Assembly (NCBI RefSeq): GCF_902364025.1
Contig: NZ_CABJCG010000003.1
Span: 62,001 to 126,000, forward strand
Origin: Enterocloster lavalensis
Lineage (GTDB): Bacteria; Bacillota; Clostridia; Lachnospirales; Lachnospiraceae
Reading direction: 5' to 3'
DNA: 64,000 bases
Shown: positions 42,614-52,075 of the stretch, piece by piece
Layout of the letters: every line of letters starts with the position of its first letter
Numbering within the stretch: the first letter of the stretch is position 1
Position numbers and translations under genes: made by a program
Notes under the pieces: model-generated
What the model was told of the DNA's origin: nothing
Seen by the model: only the letters and a program-made list of their open reading frames with translations
Databases searched by the model: none

Positions 42614-42631
42614 AGTAGCATTAATGCTACT
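42614..42631. promoter_or_regulatory. 18-bp perfect palindrome, likely RpiR operator
   Basis: AGTAGCATTAATGCTACT lies between the -10 and the first gene of the sugar-acid operon. A related imperfect copy (GAGTAATTTTACTAC, 42584-42598) follows 16 bases on. The regulator gene next door is the obvious binder. Confidence 0.75.
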
Positions 42632-42641
42632 CATGAAATGA

Positions 42642-42670
42642 ATATTACCCCTTTCCCTTTTGTCTGTCAA
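42642..42670 (-). promoter_or_regulatory. Promoter of the sugar-acid operon
   Basis: On the minus strand TTGACA (42665-42670), 17 bases, TAATAT (42642-42647). The palindromic operator sits across the expected start site, which suggests repression. Confidence 0.88.
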
Positions 42671-42693
42671 TACGTTTCCGTGAATATTAACAT

Positions 42694-42744
42694 AAAAATA
42701 GCGCCCACTGTTTTGTTAATACTATAATAAAACAGTATGGCGCT
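42694..42744. terminator. Bipartite terminator hairpin after the RpiR gene
   Basis: AGCGCC/GGCGCT encloses CTGTTTT/AAAACAG. On the minus strand TATTTTTA follows; on the plus strand there is a run of seven T at 42751. It separates the regulator from the operon promoter. Confidence 0.78.
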
Positions 42745-42765
42745 TCGTATTTTTTTATTCACATT

Positions 42766-43614
42766 TTATATTTTATTCTTGGCCACCGCCAGCCGGGAGC
42801 TGTGGATTTGAGGCAGAATGCCATCTCCCAGCGCGATCACGAGGCTGACGTAGAGAATGTCGATAACGACCATCTGGACAATCCGGGAGGTCATGGCGTC
42901 GGACCGGAACATGGTCTCCCTGGAGGAGCTGCACAATAGATACTCAGCCTGGTTGGCCAGGGTGGACTTGGCGTAGCTGGTCACCGCGCAGACCTGACAC
43001 CGGCGCTCCCTGGCGATTGCCGCCATGTCCAGCACCTCCCGGCTCTCCCCCGAGTGGGAAAACAGGATGAGGAACGAGTCTTTGTCCAGGCCGGTGGCCA
43101 GAATGTTCATAATGTGGGGATCATTGCCGCAGACCGCGTTGAGTCCCAGCTTGATCAGCTTGTGGTAGAGATCCTGGGCGATAAAACCGGAGGCCCCCAC
43201 GCCCGCCACCACGATCCGCCTGGCTCCGGCGATCTTCCCCACCACGTCCTTCACGCTGTCCGGGTCAATGATCTGGCGGCTGTCCGCGATGGAGGCCACG
43301 GTCGAGTGAATGATCTTTTCGATAATCTCGTCCTCCGTATCCTGAAATCCCACGTCGTCGTAAACAGTCTCCTGATTGTCTTTCGAGAGCTCCTGGGTCA
43401 AATTGATGCGGAACAGCTGGTATGAATTATAGTTCAGCTTATGCAGAAACCGGAGCACCGTGGTTTCGCTGACCCGGCACGCGGCCGCGATTTCATTCAG
43501 CGTGTTCATCATGACCTTGTCCGGGTTCGTCAGAATATAGTCCGCCACGTCCTTCTGGGAACTGGATAATGTATTGTATTTCGTCCTGATTAAGGAAAAG
43601 ATCTGGCCTTTCAC
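42766..43614 (-). CDS. MurR/RpiR-family transcriptional regulator
   Basis: A 282-aa protein with an N-terminal helix-turn-helix (SSSQKDVADYILTNPDKVMM, then LNEIAAACRVSETTVLRFLH) and a C-terminal SIS sugar-phosphate domain (about 110-245: RRIVVAGVGASGFIAQDLYH and FLILFSHSGESREVLDMAAI). RpiR proteins sense phosphorylated sugars. It is on the same strand directly before the sugar-acid operon, separated by a terminator, and should control it through the 42614 palindrome. Confidence 0.9.
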   Translation of the reverse strand: MKGQIFSLIRTKYNTLSSSQKDVADYILTNPDKVMMNTLNEIAAACRVSETTVLRFLHKLNYNSYQLFRINLTQELSKDNQETVYDDVGFQDTEDEIIEKIIHSTVASIADSRQIIDPDSVKDVVGKIAGARRIVVAGVGASGFIAQDLYHKLIKLGLNAVCGNDPHIMNILATGLDKDSFLILFSHSGESREVLDMAAIARERRCQVCAVTSYAKSTLANQAEYLLCSSSRETMFRSDAMTSRIVQMVVIDILYVSLVIALGDGILPQIHSSRLAVAKNKI

Positions 43615-43755
43615 GTTTTACCTCCTCGTGGGCTGGTAATTTTCTATTATATGAGTTGTATTTCCATAATTATACCATTTTTCCCCTCCCGGCACAACTG
43701 CCTGCCCCCGCCCATATACTATCATTACACTAAGACTGATAGAGGTGCACCTTTC

Positions 43756-44268
43756 ATGGAAACTTATGAATATGACGACAACACGCCCTTTGAGCCGAAC
43801 TCAGCGGACGCGGACAGCCGCATGGCGCGTTTTCCCGGCCCGACTCCCGTATATCCTGGTCCGACTCCCGTATATCCCGGCTTCGTGCCCAATGTTTCCC
43901 CCAACTACTGCCCCAACTGCAACTTCCGGCCGGGCAACAACATGATCTACTGGACCTGGCGTATATTTGGCCCCGGCGTCAACATGTTCCCCCAGTCCGC
44001 CCGGGTTCGTTTCTCCAACATGAGCTCCATCCGGGAGCCGCTGGACATCTACTTAAATTCCCGCCTTGTGCTGTCCAATTTAGATCCCAGAACCGCCTCC
44101 GGATTCCTTCAGATCATGCCCGGCACCTACCGGCTGACGGTTTACCGAAGCAGAGTTTTTGCCGCTCCGGTGATCAACACCAATATAACCTTCTTCCGCA
44201 ACGGCACCTACCAGCTGACCATTCTCGGCACTTCCAACAACGCCCGCATACAGCTGTCCCAGATGTAA
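43756..44268 (+). CDS. DUF4397-domain protein
   Basis: A 170-aa protein. The N-terminal ~60 residues are disordered and carry two copies of PGPTPVY followed by an NYCPNCNF cysteine pair. The rest (about 80-168) is a DUF4397-like beta domain: ARVRFSNMSSIREPLDIYLN and QIMPGTYRLTVYRSR, then FRNGTYQLTILGTSNNA. No signal peptide is seen. Such proteins in Clostridia may belong to the spore or cell surface (inference). AGAGGTG lies before the ATG at 43756; the frame opens earlier at 43651 without such a site. Confidence 0.75.
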   Translation: METYEYDDNTPFEPNSADADSRMARFPGPTPVYPGPTPVYPGFVPNVSPNYCPNCNFRPGNNMIYWTWRIFGPGVNMFPQSARVRFSNMSSIREPLDIYLNSRLVLSNLDPRTASGFLQIMPGTYRLTVYRSRVFAAPVINTNITFFRNGTYQLTILGTSNNARIQLSQM

Positions 44269-44281
44269 CCGGGACGCGCAG

Positions 44282-44313
44282 CCAGTGGGAATGATTTCGT
44301 TCATTCCCGCTGG
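44282..44313. terminator. Hairpin between convergent genes
   Basis: CCAGTGGGAATGA pairs with TCATTCCCGCTGG around a short loop. No clear T tract follows, so terminator function is likely but not certain. Confidence 0.55.
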
Positions 44314-44314
44314 T

Positions 44315-45166
44315 TCAAGCCAGGGAAATGGTTCTGGCATATAGTTTCTCCGAGTCCTCCACGACTTTGATTCTGCCCTGAAGAATATGGTGCTGGATCC
44401 TGGCAGCATACCACCAGTCTCCCACCCCCAGGGGATCATACCCTAAAATGTCCCCGATCAGCCTGGCCTGCTTAACCGGCTTTCCGGTCAGCCGTTTCCA
44501 GATCAGAAAATCGTAGAAGTCCTCGGGCACGCCCGTCATTTCCCCATTGATCACCGCGCGCAGAGGGCTGTTGTCCTCCACCAGGCAGCTCCACGCGTTC
44601 GCGTACATACTCTGCTCTTCATGGGACAACCGGCGCTCGCCGGACAGGAAACCGGCAAATTCCTCCGGTCCGATCTCTCCCCAGTTCCGGTATCTCCTGA
44701 TCACATTGCCGTACTGCCTGTACTCCGGCAGTTTAACCGTCCGCACATCGGCGCGCCGGTGGGACAGCCAGTTGCAGAGGAAGTAAAACCCGCAGCGGGA
44801 GTACGGGCTGTCGCTGTACCAGATTCTGACCGGCTCCCCCTGCCCGATGTATTCAGCTAACCGCTCCAGCTCCGCCGTGTACAGGTCCGCGGCTGCCTTA
44901 AGCTCGTCCGCATCCTCCTCCTGTTTCCCCCACTGCTCCTGCCCGTACATCGCCCGGATCAGATCCCGGCGGTACTGTCCGTCCACCGGCTCTTTGATAT
45001 CCCCAATGTCCAGCATAAAGCCCAGACAGATCACCTGCCCGGGATACCCCCCGATCCATGTCCCGGAACCTTCCTCCGTTTTTCCCAAACTCCGGACAAC
45101 CGTGCCGCGGCCCTTGGCCATCTTCATGGATGCCGCTTCGCTCTCTCCAAACAATACCTCGATCAT
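44315..45166 (-). CDS. DUF1835/DUF3658 domain protein
   Basis: A 283-aa protein with the DUF1835 opening MIEVLFGESEAASMKMAKG and, in the middle, RIWYSDSPYSRCGFYFLCNW. The C-terminal DUF3658 part has DWWYAARIQHHILQGRIKVV. The function of the family is unknown; it often stands alone in Firmicutes genomes. Length is normal. Confidence 0.78.
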   Translation of the reverse strand: MIEVLFGESEAASMKMAKGRGTVVRSLGKTEEGSGTWIGGYPGQVICLGFMLDIGDIKEPVDGQYRRDLIRAMYGQEQWGKQEEDADELKAAADLYTAELERLAEYIGQGEPVRIWYSDSPYSRCGFYFLCNWLSHRRADVRTVKLPEYRQYGNVIRRYRNWGEIGPEEFAGFLSGERRLSHEEQSMYANAWSCLVEDNSPLRAVINGEMTGVPEDFYDFLIWKRLTGKPVKQARLIGDILGYDPLGVGDWWYAARIQHHILQGRIKVVEDSEKLYARTISLA

Positions 45167-45277
45167 AGGTTTGTCTCTCCCCTGACTTTATTTTCGCTCC
45201 TTCAACCATACACCGGATTCCATAAATTAGCAATCAGGAAATGCATTGGGCAGCCGCTTTTGGCATATCACGCAAAA

Positions 45278-45304
45278 AGCCAGCCGGTGCAGTCCCGTCT
45301 GGCT
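45278..45304 (-). terminator. Terminator of the AI-2E-family gene
   Basis: AGCCAGACGG pairs with CCGGCTGGCT on the minus strand and is followed by TTTTTG, about 80 bases past the stop. The rest of 45167-45386 shows nothing else. Confidence 0.75.
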
Positions 45305-45386
45305 TAAACAATCACACATAATTCTCCGGCAGCGTTTAGAAACCGCCCCCTGTTAACTCTACGGCGGAGACCGGCGCATTTCCCAA

Positions 45387-46475
45387 TCACTCCATTTCGG
45401 GTTTTTTGAAAATGCGGATGGTGTCCGTGTCGTTCAAATACCCCAGCAGCGAGAGCCCGATGGGAAACCCGAACAGCCCCAGCACTCCGAACAGCTGGGC
45501 TCCGGCGAACATGCTGACCAGGGTTACAACCGGGTGCAGGCCGATCTGGCTTCCCACGATTTTGGGTTCAATGATATTGCGGATCACGGTGATCACCAGA
45601 TAGACCACCAACAGCCCGATGGCCAGTCGGGGATTCCCCATCACCGCGGTGATCACCATCCAAGGGATCATGATCCCGCCCGTGCCCAGCACCGGAAGAA
45701 TATCGAACACTGCGATCACAAAGGCGATGAGCACCGAATTCTTCACTCCGATCAGCGTCAGGCCCACGGCCAGCTCCACAAAGGTGATGGACATGATCAG
45801 CGCGTAGGAGCGGATGCACACAAACAGCGTTCCAACCACGTAGGATTGTATATTCAGGAAAATGCCCTTGGGCTTCTCCCCCATCTGCCGCAGGCAAAAG
45901 CCCGTCAGCTTGTCGTAATCCGCAGCGATAAAAAACGTGGTGATAATCATAAGGAGCAGCTCGATAAACAGCCCCGGAAGGGACGAGGCGATCCCGGAAA
46001 TCCAGCCCACCGCATCCATGGAAAGGCTGGAAACCATCTGTCCCGCGGACTGGGCAAAATGCCCCTCCAGCTCCTCCATGGTCCCGATCAGAGACGGGTC
46101 CATGCGGAGCACCGTCTGTTCGATGCTGCTGAATACAGCCGCGAAAACCGGCTCAATGTAATGGCTGTAGATAGCCGGTAAATTTGAAAAAAGCACTCTC
46201 CCGCTGGAAAACAGCTTGATGAACAGCAGGGCGATCAGGGAACCTACGGTGCAGTAGAACAGGAGCACCGCGAAGATCGCCATGGCCTTCCGGGGCAGGC
46301 GCAGTCTTTTCGCCGCAAAGCAGATGGGCGTATTCAACAGGTACGCGATCACAAACGCCGCCACAAACGGCGTCAGCATCGGCAGGCCGTACCGCAGAAT
46401 CACAAACGCGATCATCAGCCATATGGCGTAGTATAAAAAATTTATGATAAATGCTCTTCGCTCTTCTGTTTTCAT
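45387..46475 (-). CDS. AI-2E family transporter (YtvI/TqsA-like)
   Basis: A 362-aa membrane protein with about seven or eight hydrophobic segments. The C-terminal conserved block AVFDILPVLGTGGIMIPWMV and IIEPKIVGSQIGLHPVVTLV, ending FGVLGLFGFPIGLSLL, marks the family. Members export AI-2, sodium/protons or have sporulation roles (YtvI). The cargo here is not told. GGAG lies eight bases before the ATG at 46475; the ATG at 46505 lacks such a site. Confidence 0.87.
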   Translation of the reverse strand: MKTEERRAFIINFLYYAIWLMIAFVILRYGLPMLTPFVAAFVIAYLLNTPICFAAKRLRLPRKAMAIFAVLLFYCTVGSLIALLFIKLFSSGRVLFSNLPAIYSHYIEPVFAAVFSSIEQTVLRMDPSLIGTMEELEGHFAQSAGQMVSSLSMDAVGWISGIASSLPGLFIELLLMIITTFFIAADYDKLTGFCLRQMGEKPKGIFLNIQSYVVGTLFVCIRSYALIMSITFVELAVGLTLIGVKNSVLIAFVIAVFDILPVLGTGGIMIPWMVITAVMGNPRLAIGLLVVYLVITVIRNIIEPKIVGSQIGLHPVVTLVSMFAGAQLFGVLGLFGFPIGLSLLGYLNDTDTIRIFKKPEME

Positions 46476-46649
46476 CCGTCTATCTCCGCGCCCCTTTTGT
46501 CGCATGTCTCATCGATTCCCATTCCTCTTTTCCAATATATGTCTATGACTGCATTATATGGGATAATAGCTGCACGCACAAGGGAATCCCATAAAATTTA
46601 ACAGACCTTTAACCACGCCCTCCCCTGCGGGCGATTGCATACGATCCGA

Positions 46650-46675
46650 AAAAGCGGAGCTTTTGCCCCGCTTTT
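46650..46675 (-). terminator. Terminator of the DUF6612-like gene
   Basis: AAAAGCGG pairs with CCGCTTTT and the minus strand continues with TTTTTC. It lies 27 bases past the stop. Confidence 0.8.
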
Positions 46676-46701
46676 CCGCCCGCGCTCTGCCGCCCTGCGA
46701 T

Positions 46702-47544
46702 CTAATAATATCCGGCGGTGGAGGGAAGCGTCACCGTGACCGCCTTCCCGGGATTGGTGAATTTGATCTCGATCTTCATATCCGTGCTGGCGGTCTGACC
46801 GCCCGCTTCAAAGTCCATTTTCAGATCCAGGGATTCCCGCGTGACGTAGCCGCTGGAGTCTACATAAACGGTTCCATAGAGCAGCTTCATGTCAATGTTG
46901 GAGTCCGACAGGCCGAGCTGGTCGTTGAAATTCCGGATCAGGCTGCCCGCGCTGGCGGGATCGCAGCTGAAGGAATATACTTTGGAGCCGTTCTTCTCCG
47001 TCCGGACCTTTAAATCCTTAAAACTGTCGGAACGATCCAGCCAGCCGGCGTTGGTGTTGCTTTCAAACACCTCCATTACCTCGGATGCCTCCGCCTCAAG
47101 TTTTATCTTCTCCCCATCTAAATCCAGGTAATAATAACCGTTGGTATAGAATGCGCTCATATCCGTCGACTGCTCCGCCATCTCCATATGAGTGCTTGTC
47201 AGATATTTCATGCTGCTTTTGCCCATGTCCTGCCCCTTGACCTTGACGATCATGAGCAGCTTGACGCTCTCATCCCCCGCCTTCAGTCCAAGATCCACAG
47301 CGGTCTGGACTTCCACGCTGGTCAGGTCCTGGGTTTTCCGGCCCGCATCCGCAAGGGCCTTTTTGTCCGCCTTGGTCGCCGTCCGGGACTCGCCGGCAGA
47401 ACCGGCTGCGGAGGTGGACCTGGCGGCCGAGCTGCTCTCCTTCGCATTCTGTTTGAGTTGCGCGGTGGTGCCGCCATAGGATACCATACTCACGGAACAT
47501 GTTATCACAAGCGCCGCTGTCATTAACCGGTTCAGCTTTTTCAT
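46702..47544 (-). CDS. Secreted DUF6612-like protein
   Basis: A 280-aa protein with a signal peptide (MKKLNRLMTAALVITCSVSM). The mature part has a low-complexity Ser/Ala linker, then a beta-rich domain with EMAEQSTDMSAFYTNGYYYL, DLDGEKIKLEAEASEVMEVF and YVDSSGYVTRESLDLKMDFE, the pattern of LolA-like DUF6612 proteins. A cysteine is in the signal core (ITCSVS) but no true lipobox cysteine follows (VSYGG), so it may be released rather than lipid-anchored. Function unknown. Confidence 0.7.
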   Translation of the reverse strand: MKKLNRLMTAALVITCSVSMVSYGGTTAQLKQNAKESSSAARSTSAAGSAGESRTATKADKKALADAGRKTQDLTSVEVQTAVDLGLKAGDESVKLLMIVKVKGQDMGKSSMKYLTSTHMEMAEQSTDMSAFYTNGYYYLDLDGEKIKLEAEASEVMEVFESNTNAGWLDRSDSFKDLKVRTEKNGSKVYSFSCDPASAGSLIRNFNDQLGLSDSNIDMKLLYGTVYVDSSGYVTRESLDLKMDFEAGGQTASTDMKIEIKFTNPGKAVTVTLPSTAGYY

Positions 47545-47765
47545 ATTGGTTCCTCCATTCTATGTGGAATCAGAATATATTTCCAGGTAAAATCATAAGA
47601 TAATTGTATCATTTTTACAATTTATTGTCCATTAAAACGGGAAATTTATATTCTGCTCAACATTCGGTCCGCGGCCTGATTTCCAGCGCAGAACGGACGC
47701 TTGTATTTCCCCCGCATTCTGCTACAATGGAATCAGATATCAATACCGAAAAAGGAGGTCAATCA

Positions 47766-48134
47766 ATGCTTGAATTAGCCGAATGGCTGGACAGCCTGCT
47801 GCAGGAGCCCCTTCCCCGGGACATCGCCGCGGTAAATTTTAATCTCTACGACGACGGGGACCACTGCTGGTCCGCGGAATTCATCGGCGCGGGCAGCTTT
47901 GACGCCGACGACCCGGACTGGGCCTGCGACGAGGTGTACGCCGCAAGAGACAGCCTGCTGTGCTGGGAGCAGAACGCTTCCTGGGAGCAGGTCCTGGAGG
48001 ACTTTGTCGCACAGCTGGAAGCCTATCTGGAAAACGGCCGCTTCAAGGACCAGTTAAAATCCTTCCAGGGCCTTGGCGCCGGGTTCGTGGACGGGGACAT
48101 TGTGTTGGTGGATTTCGAGCAGGACGAGGGGTGA
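47766..48134 (+). CDS. Small acidic unknown protein
   Basis: A 122-aa, strongly acidic protein with MLELAEWLDSLLQEPLP, VNFNLYDDGDHCWSAEFIGA and a Trp-rich LLCWEQNASWEQVLEDFVAQ. The acidic, all-alpha/beta look resembles immunity or Imm-like proteins, but I recognise no family. GGAGG lies seven bases before the ATG at 47766; the longer frame from 47604 lacks such a site. Confidence 0.7.
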   Translation: MLELAEWLDSLLQEPLPRDIAAVNFNLYDDGDHCWSAEFIGAGSFDADDPDWACDEVYAARDSLLCWEQNASWEQVLEDFVAQLEAYLENGRFKDQLKSFQGLGAGFVDGDIVLVDFEQDEG

Positions 48135-48135
48135 G

Positions 48136-48153
48136 GCGGGAATTTTCCCGCCC
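48136..48153. terminator. Hairpin between convergent genes
   Basis: Perfect inverted repeat GGCGGGAA/TTCCCGCC right after the stop at 48134 and six bases from the stop of the LysR gene. No strong T tract. Confidence 0.5.
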
Positions 48154-48158
48154 ATTCG

Positions 48159-49166
48159 TTATTCGTCTGCGGACGTCAGGTCCACCCCATACACTCCATT
48201 ATATAGTGCTCCCATAAACTCCCCTCCCACTCGCTTCAGGCATCCCATAAAATATCCCAGGGACTCCGGTATATAGGAGCCCTTTTTATATGCCGCCACC
48301 CAGGTGCGTGCGCACCCTTTTTTCCCAATTTGAAACAAGGGCGGGGCCTGCTTAAAATGGACGTTTTTCAACCCCAGCTCACTGACAAAGGAAAATCCCA
48401 TGCCCTGGGCGGTGAGACGGTAGGCTGTCTGAACCGCCCCCGTCACCATAATGATTTTGGGCGTGACATTATAGAAATTCAATATCTGCCGTGTCATAAT
48501 CCCCATGCTCAGCTCCTCGCGCATAAGAATAAATGGTTCCCCGTTCAATTCCTTCAATGCATCCTCCTCCAACACGGTATAGGGTCTCCCCTCCCACATT
48601 TTCATCTCCTTCGGCCGCTCGGATGGAATGGCCGAAATCGCCAACGGATGGCCGGGCGGAGCTGCCAGCAGCACCTGCTCATCAAAAATAAACTCGTACT
48701 GGACATCATCCGGGTAGGTGGGACGGCTGAACACCCCCAGGTCAATCTTCCCCTCCTGCACCAGCTCCAACAGCTGATTGGAATTCTTTTCCACCAGAGA
48801 GACCGTAATCTTGGGATAGCGTTTTTGAAATACTGGAAGGACGTAAGGCAACAAAAAAGTACCTGCCGATGACGGCACACCGATCGTCAGCGTCCCCGCG
48901 CTGCCTGAAATAATGTCCTGCATGCTTCCCTTAAGCTCAGTCTCCAAATCCAGAATCCTCCTTGCGTACTCCAGGTATCTTTCACCGGCAAATGTCAGCG
49001 TAATGGGATAGGAGGTACGGTTAAAAAAACTGGTGTCATACTGCTTTTCCAAATTATTCAAAAATTTACTTAAATAGGGTTGGGAAATATACAGCTCCTC
49101 CGCAGCCTTGGTAATGCTTTGGTGTTTTGCGATTGTTGCGATGTAGTGGTAGTCGTTAAAATGCAT
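48159..49166 (-). CDS. LysR-family transcriptional regulator
   Basis: A 335-aa protein. The N-terminal winged helix-turn-helix reads YIATIAKHQSITKAAEELYI then SQPYLSKFLNNLEKQYDTSF. The effector domain starts near 90 (GTLTIGVPSSAGTFLLPYVL). It is longer than most LysR proteins by ~30 residues at the C-terminus. It is divergent from the M20 peptidase/2HCT pair and should control it. Confidence 0.9.
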   Translation of the reverse strand: MHFNDYHYIATIAKHQSITKAAEELYISQPYLSKFLNNLEKQYDTSFFNRTSYPITLTFAGERYLEYARRILDLETELKGSMQDIISGSAGTLTIGVPSSAGTFLLPYVLPVFQKRYPKITVSLVEKNSNQLLELVQEGKIDLGVFSRPTYPDDVQYEFIFDEQVLLAAPPGHPLAISAIPSERPKEMKMWEGRPYTVLEEDALKELNGEPFILMREELSMGIMTRQILNFYNVTPKIIMVTGAVQTAYRLTAQGMGFSFVSELGLKNVHFKQAPPLFQIGKKGCARTWVAAYKKGSYIPESLGYFMGCLKRVGGEFMGALYNGVYGVDLTSADE

Positions 49167-49356
49167 CTTTATTCCTTTCTGGTTATGAAATTCATCCTTT
49201 TTTCGTATTAGACAGCCAACATTACTCTTTATTATAATGATGTCAGAACAAGTATCCGGTTCGGCGCGGTCTTGGCCGGGAATGTCCCCCTGCCATCATA
49301 TCTTTTTAGTTATGATATTATATCCACGCTGGACCCGTGTCAAGAGAGGAGTAAAA

Positions 49357-50730
49357 ATGGATCACACAAAACAGTTAGAGGAAGCATTCCGCTACGTGGA
49401 CCAGCACTTCGACGATATGTTGGGAGAAGTACAGACCGCCTGCTCCTTCCGCAGCGTAGCCTCCGACAAGGCCGGAATTGAGGGCGCTGCCTCGTACATT
49501 CTGCAAAAAATGGAGCAACTGGGCCTTGAGGTCCGGCGTTACGAGGTAGAACACGGGAATCCCGTGCTGATGGGACAAAAACAGGGGGATACAGACAAAA
49601 CCCTTTTCTTCTACCATCACTACGACGTGGTCTCCGAGGGAGCGGTGGACCGCTGGTTATCGCCGCCATTTGAACCAGCCGTCCGGGACGGGCGCATCTG
49701 GGGCAGAGGCGTCTCAGACAACAAGGGCGCTCTGTTCTGCAGGCTCCACGCCCTCCAAGCGGTTCTGGCCGCCTGCGGCCGCCTGCCGGTGAATGTTAAG
49801 GTCTTTGCCGAGGGAGACGAGGAGTGCCTGAGCACCTCACTAAAAGCCCTGATCCGCAGAGAACCGGAGACCTTTCGGGAAATGTGCCGTGCGGACGCCA
49901 TCATCTGGGAGAACAGCCGTAACGACGAAAAGGACCGTCCCTGGGCCAGCTTTGGGGTGGGCGGTTCCTTTGGCATTAATCTGTCCGTGCAATCCATCCG
50001 CGAGGACGCCCACTCCCGCATGGGTGTAATGCTGCCCAACGCGGCCTGGCGTCTGGTCTGGGCTCTGGCTTCCCTGAAAAATGAACAGGAGGAAATCCTC
50101 ATTGATGGCTTCTATGACGATGTTGCCCCGGTCACAGAGGCTGACCGGAGAATTCTGGAAACCTTTCCCTACGAGGAGGAGGACGTAAAGAAGCGATACG
50201 GCATCGATCATTTTCTTCTAAACAAGACGGGTTATGAACTGAAAGAGCGCATTTACACCCAGCCCTCCCTGACCATCTGCGGCATCGACGCAGGTGAGTC
50301 CGCCCACGGCTTCCGAGGAATCGTCCCCAGCCGGGCCAGGGCGCGGTTGAGCTGCCGCCTGATGATGAACCAACGGGCAGAAGAGGTGGCTGCATTGATC
50401 GAGAAGCATATGAAAACCCACGGCTTTGAGGATATTTCCGTGGAGATCGACGGCTGTGTGTCCCCGGTCAGAACCCCGGTGGACATTCCGCTTAAGGAGG
50501 CTTTAACCCGTGCGGCGGCTTTGGTCTACGAAAAGCCTCTGGTGATCGAGCTGGCCCAGCTGGGCGGCGGCCCCGCCGGACTGTTCCGTGAAGCCTGGCC
50601 GGATATCCCCATCGCCGGTATCGGTCCCGCCAACACCGGTTCCTCCCACCACGCCCCCAACGAGAACATTACCCTGGAACATTATAAAAACGCCGTGAAA
50701 ATGGTGATTGCACTGCTGTTTACATACTGA
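49357..50730 (+). CDS. M20-family metallopeptidase (dipeptidase/deacylase)
   Basis: A 457-aa zinc hydrolase. H88-x-D90 in FFYHHYDVVSEG is the first ligand with its aspartate, then GRGVSDNKGALFCRL (bridging aspartate), AEGDEECLS (catalytic glutamate pair) and the late histidine in NTGSSHHAPNE. The dimerisation domain lies about 195-310. M20 enzymes cleave dipeptides or N-acyl/carbamoyl amino acids. Partner of the 2HCT permease downstream (17-base gap). GAGAGGAG supports the ATG at 49357; the frame opens at 49237 without such a site. Confidence 0.88.
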   Translation: MDHTKQLEEAFRYVDQHFDDMLGEVQTACSFRSVASDKAGIEGAASYILQKMEQLGLEVRRYEVEHGNPVLMGQKQGDTDKTLFFYHHYDVVSEGAVDRWLSPPFEPAVRDGRIWGRGVSDNKGALFCRLHALQAVLAACGRLPVNVKVFAEGDEECLSTSLKALIRREPETFREMCRADAIIWENSRNDEKDRPWASFGVGGSFGINLSVQSIREDAHSRMGVMLPNAAWRLVWALASLKNEQEEILIDGFYDDVAPVTEADRRILETFPYEEEDVKKRYGIDHFLLNKTGYELKERIYTQPSLTICGIDAGESAHGFRGIVPSRARARLSCRLMMNQRAEEVAALIEKHMKTHGFEDISVEIDGCVSPVRTPVDIPLKEALTRAAALVYEKPLVIELAQLGGGPAGLFREAWPDIPIAGIGPANTGSSHHAPNENITLEHYKNAVKMVIALLFTY

Positions 50731-50747
50731 TCAAACGGAGGTACGCC

Positions 50748-52046
50748 ATGAAGGAGAACAATCAAAACACCTTAACAACCGGAAACCGCTTTCTGATGGA
50801 TATGCCCACCGCCTGGTTTATGATCCTCTCCCTGATCATCGTGGGCGCAGGTTTTCTTGGGAAACTGCCCACGTCTATGGTGGGCGGCTTCGCCCTGTTC
50901 ATGTCTTTAGGTTATCTGATCCGCTTCATCTACTGGAAGGTCCCCCTGATAAAAAACACTTTGGGGCTGGCCTCCATCGGCCTGACCTGCGCTATAATCA
51001 AGCACTTTGGCCTGTGGCCGGAGAATATTGTGGAGACCATGACCAATTTCATCCAGGGCGACACGGATTTTCTCTCCTGGTTTATCGCCGCTCTGATCAC
51101 CGGCAGTATCCTTGGGATGAACCGGGAGCTGCTGATCAAGGCGGGCATCCGCTACTTCGTACCGATCACTGGCGGTCTGATTTTCGCCTATCTGCTGGGT
51201 GGCCTGGTGGGACAGGCATTTGGAATGTCCTTTAAAGATACAATCTTTTATATCGCAGGGCCCATCATGGGCGGCGGCACCGGCGCGGGAGCCGTGCCCA
51301 TGTCCGAGATGTATTCTGAGGCTATGGGGCTGGCCACGGATGTCACCTTTGCCAAAATCTACCCCTCAGTCACCATCGGCAACTGGCTGGCGATCTTTGG
51401 CGCCATTTTTCTGAATATCCTGGGCAAAAAAGCGCCCAGGCTCACCGGTAACGGCGCGCTGATGCAGGGCTATAGTGTGGAGGAGAGCAAAGCCAGCTAC
51501 CATTACAATATGACAATGAACGACCTGGGCACAGGCCTTATGCTCACTATGACCTTTTTCATCCTTGGCCGCGTCCTAAACGGCGTATGTCCCATAGTGC
51601 ACGCCTACGCCTGGACCATCATCTCTGTGGCGATCTGTAAGATTTCCGGTATTCTGCCCCAGCGTATGGAGTATTCCGCAGTCAAGTGGTACGACTTCGC
51701 CCAGGGCACCTTCACAGTTCCCCTGTCCGCCGGAATCGGCATCGCCATGCTCAACCTCCAGGCAATGCTGGACATCCTGTCCCCGGGCTTCGTCATCATC
51801 GCCACCGCAGTGGTTTTAGGAGCTATCATCGGCGCGGGCCTGATCGGCATGCTGGTCAAGTTCTACTTCGTAGAATCCGCGGTGACCGCAGGCCTGTGTA
51901 TGGCCAACGCGGGTGGAAACGGTGACGTTATGGTACTCTCCTCCTGCGACCGTATGAACCTGATGTCCTTTGCCCAGATCAGTTCCCGCATCGGCGGAGC
52001 GCTGGTGCTGGTGGTTCAGAGTGTCTTATTGGGAATATTGTTATAG
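50748..52046 (+). CDS. 2-hydroxycarboxylate transporter (2HCT) family permease
   Basis: A 432-aa protein with about eleven hydrophobic segments. The two re-entrant GGxG loops are visible: AGPIMGGGTGAGAVPMSEMY near residue 180 and MANAGGNGDVMVLSS near 385, and the conserved arginine region lies at the end (SCDRMNL). The family moves citrate, malate or lactate, with sodium or by exchange. It should import or exchange an organic acid produced or used with the M20 enzyme (inference). Confidence 0.9.
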   Translation: MKENNQNTLTTGNRFLMDMPTAWFMILSLIIVGAGFLGKLPTSMVGGFALFMSLGYLIRFIYWKVPLIKNTLGLASIGLTCAIIKHFGLWPENIVETMTNFIQGDTDFLSWFIAALITGSILGMNRELLIKAGIRYFVPITGGLIFAYLLGGLVGQAFGMSFKDTIFYIAGPIMGGGTGAGAVPMSEMYSEAMGLATDVTFAKIYPSVTIGNWLAIFGAIFLNILGKKAPRLTGNGALMQGYSVEESKASYHYNMTMNDLGTGLMLTMTFFILGRVLNGVCPIVHAYAWTIISVAICKISGILPQRMEYSAVKWYDFAQGTFTVPLSAGIGIAMLNLQAMLDILSPGFVIIATAVVLGAIIGAGLIGMLVKFYFVESAVTAGLCMANAGGNGDVMVLSSCDRMNLMSFAQISSRIGGALVLVVQSVLLGILL

Positions 52047-52075
52047 AGACTCCTTAAAGAACGGCCGAACAGGCC

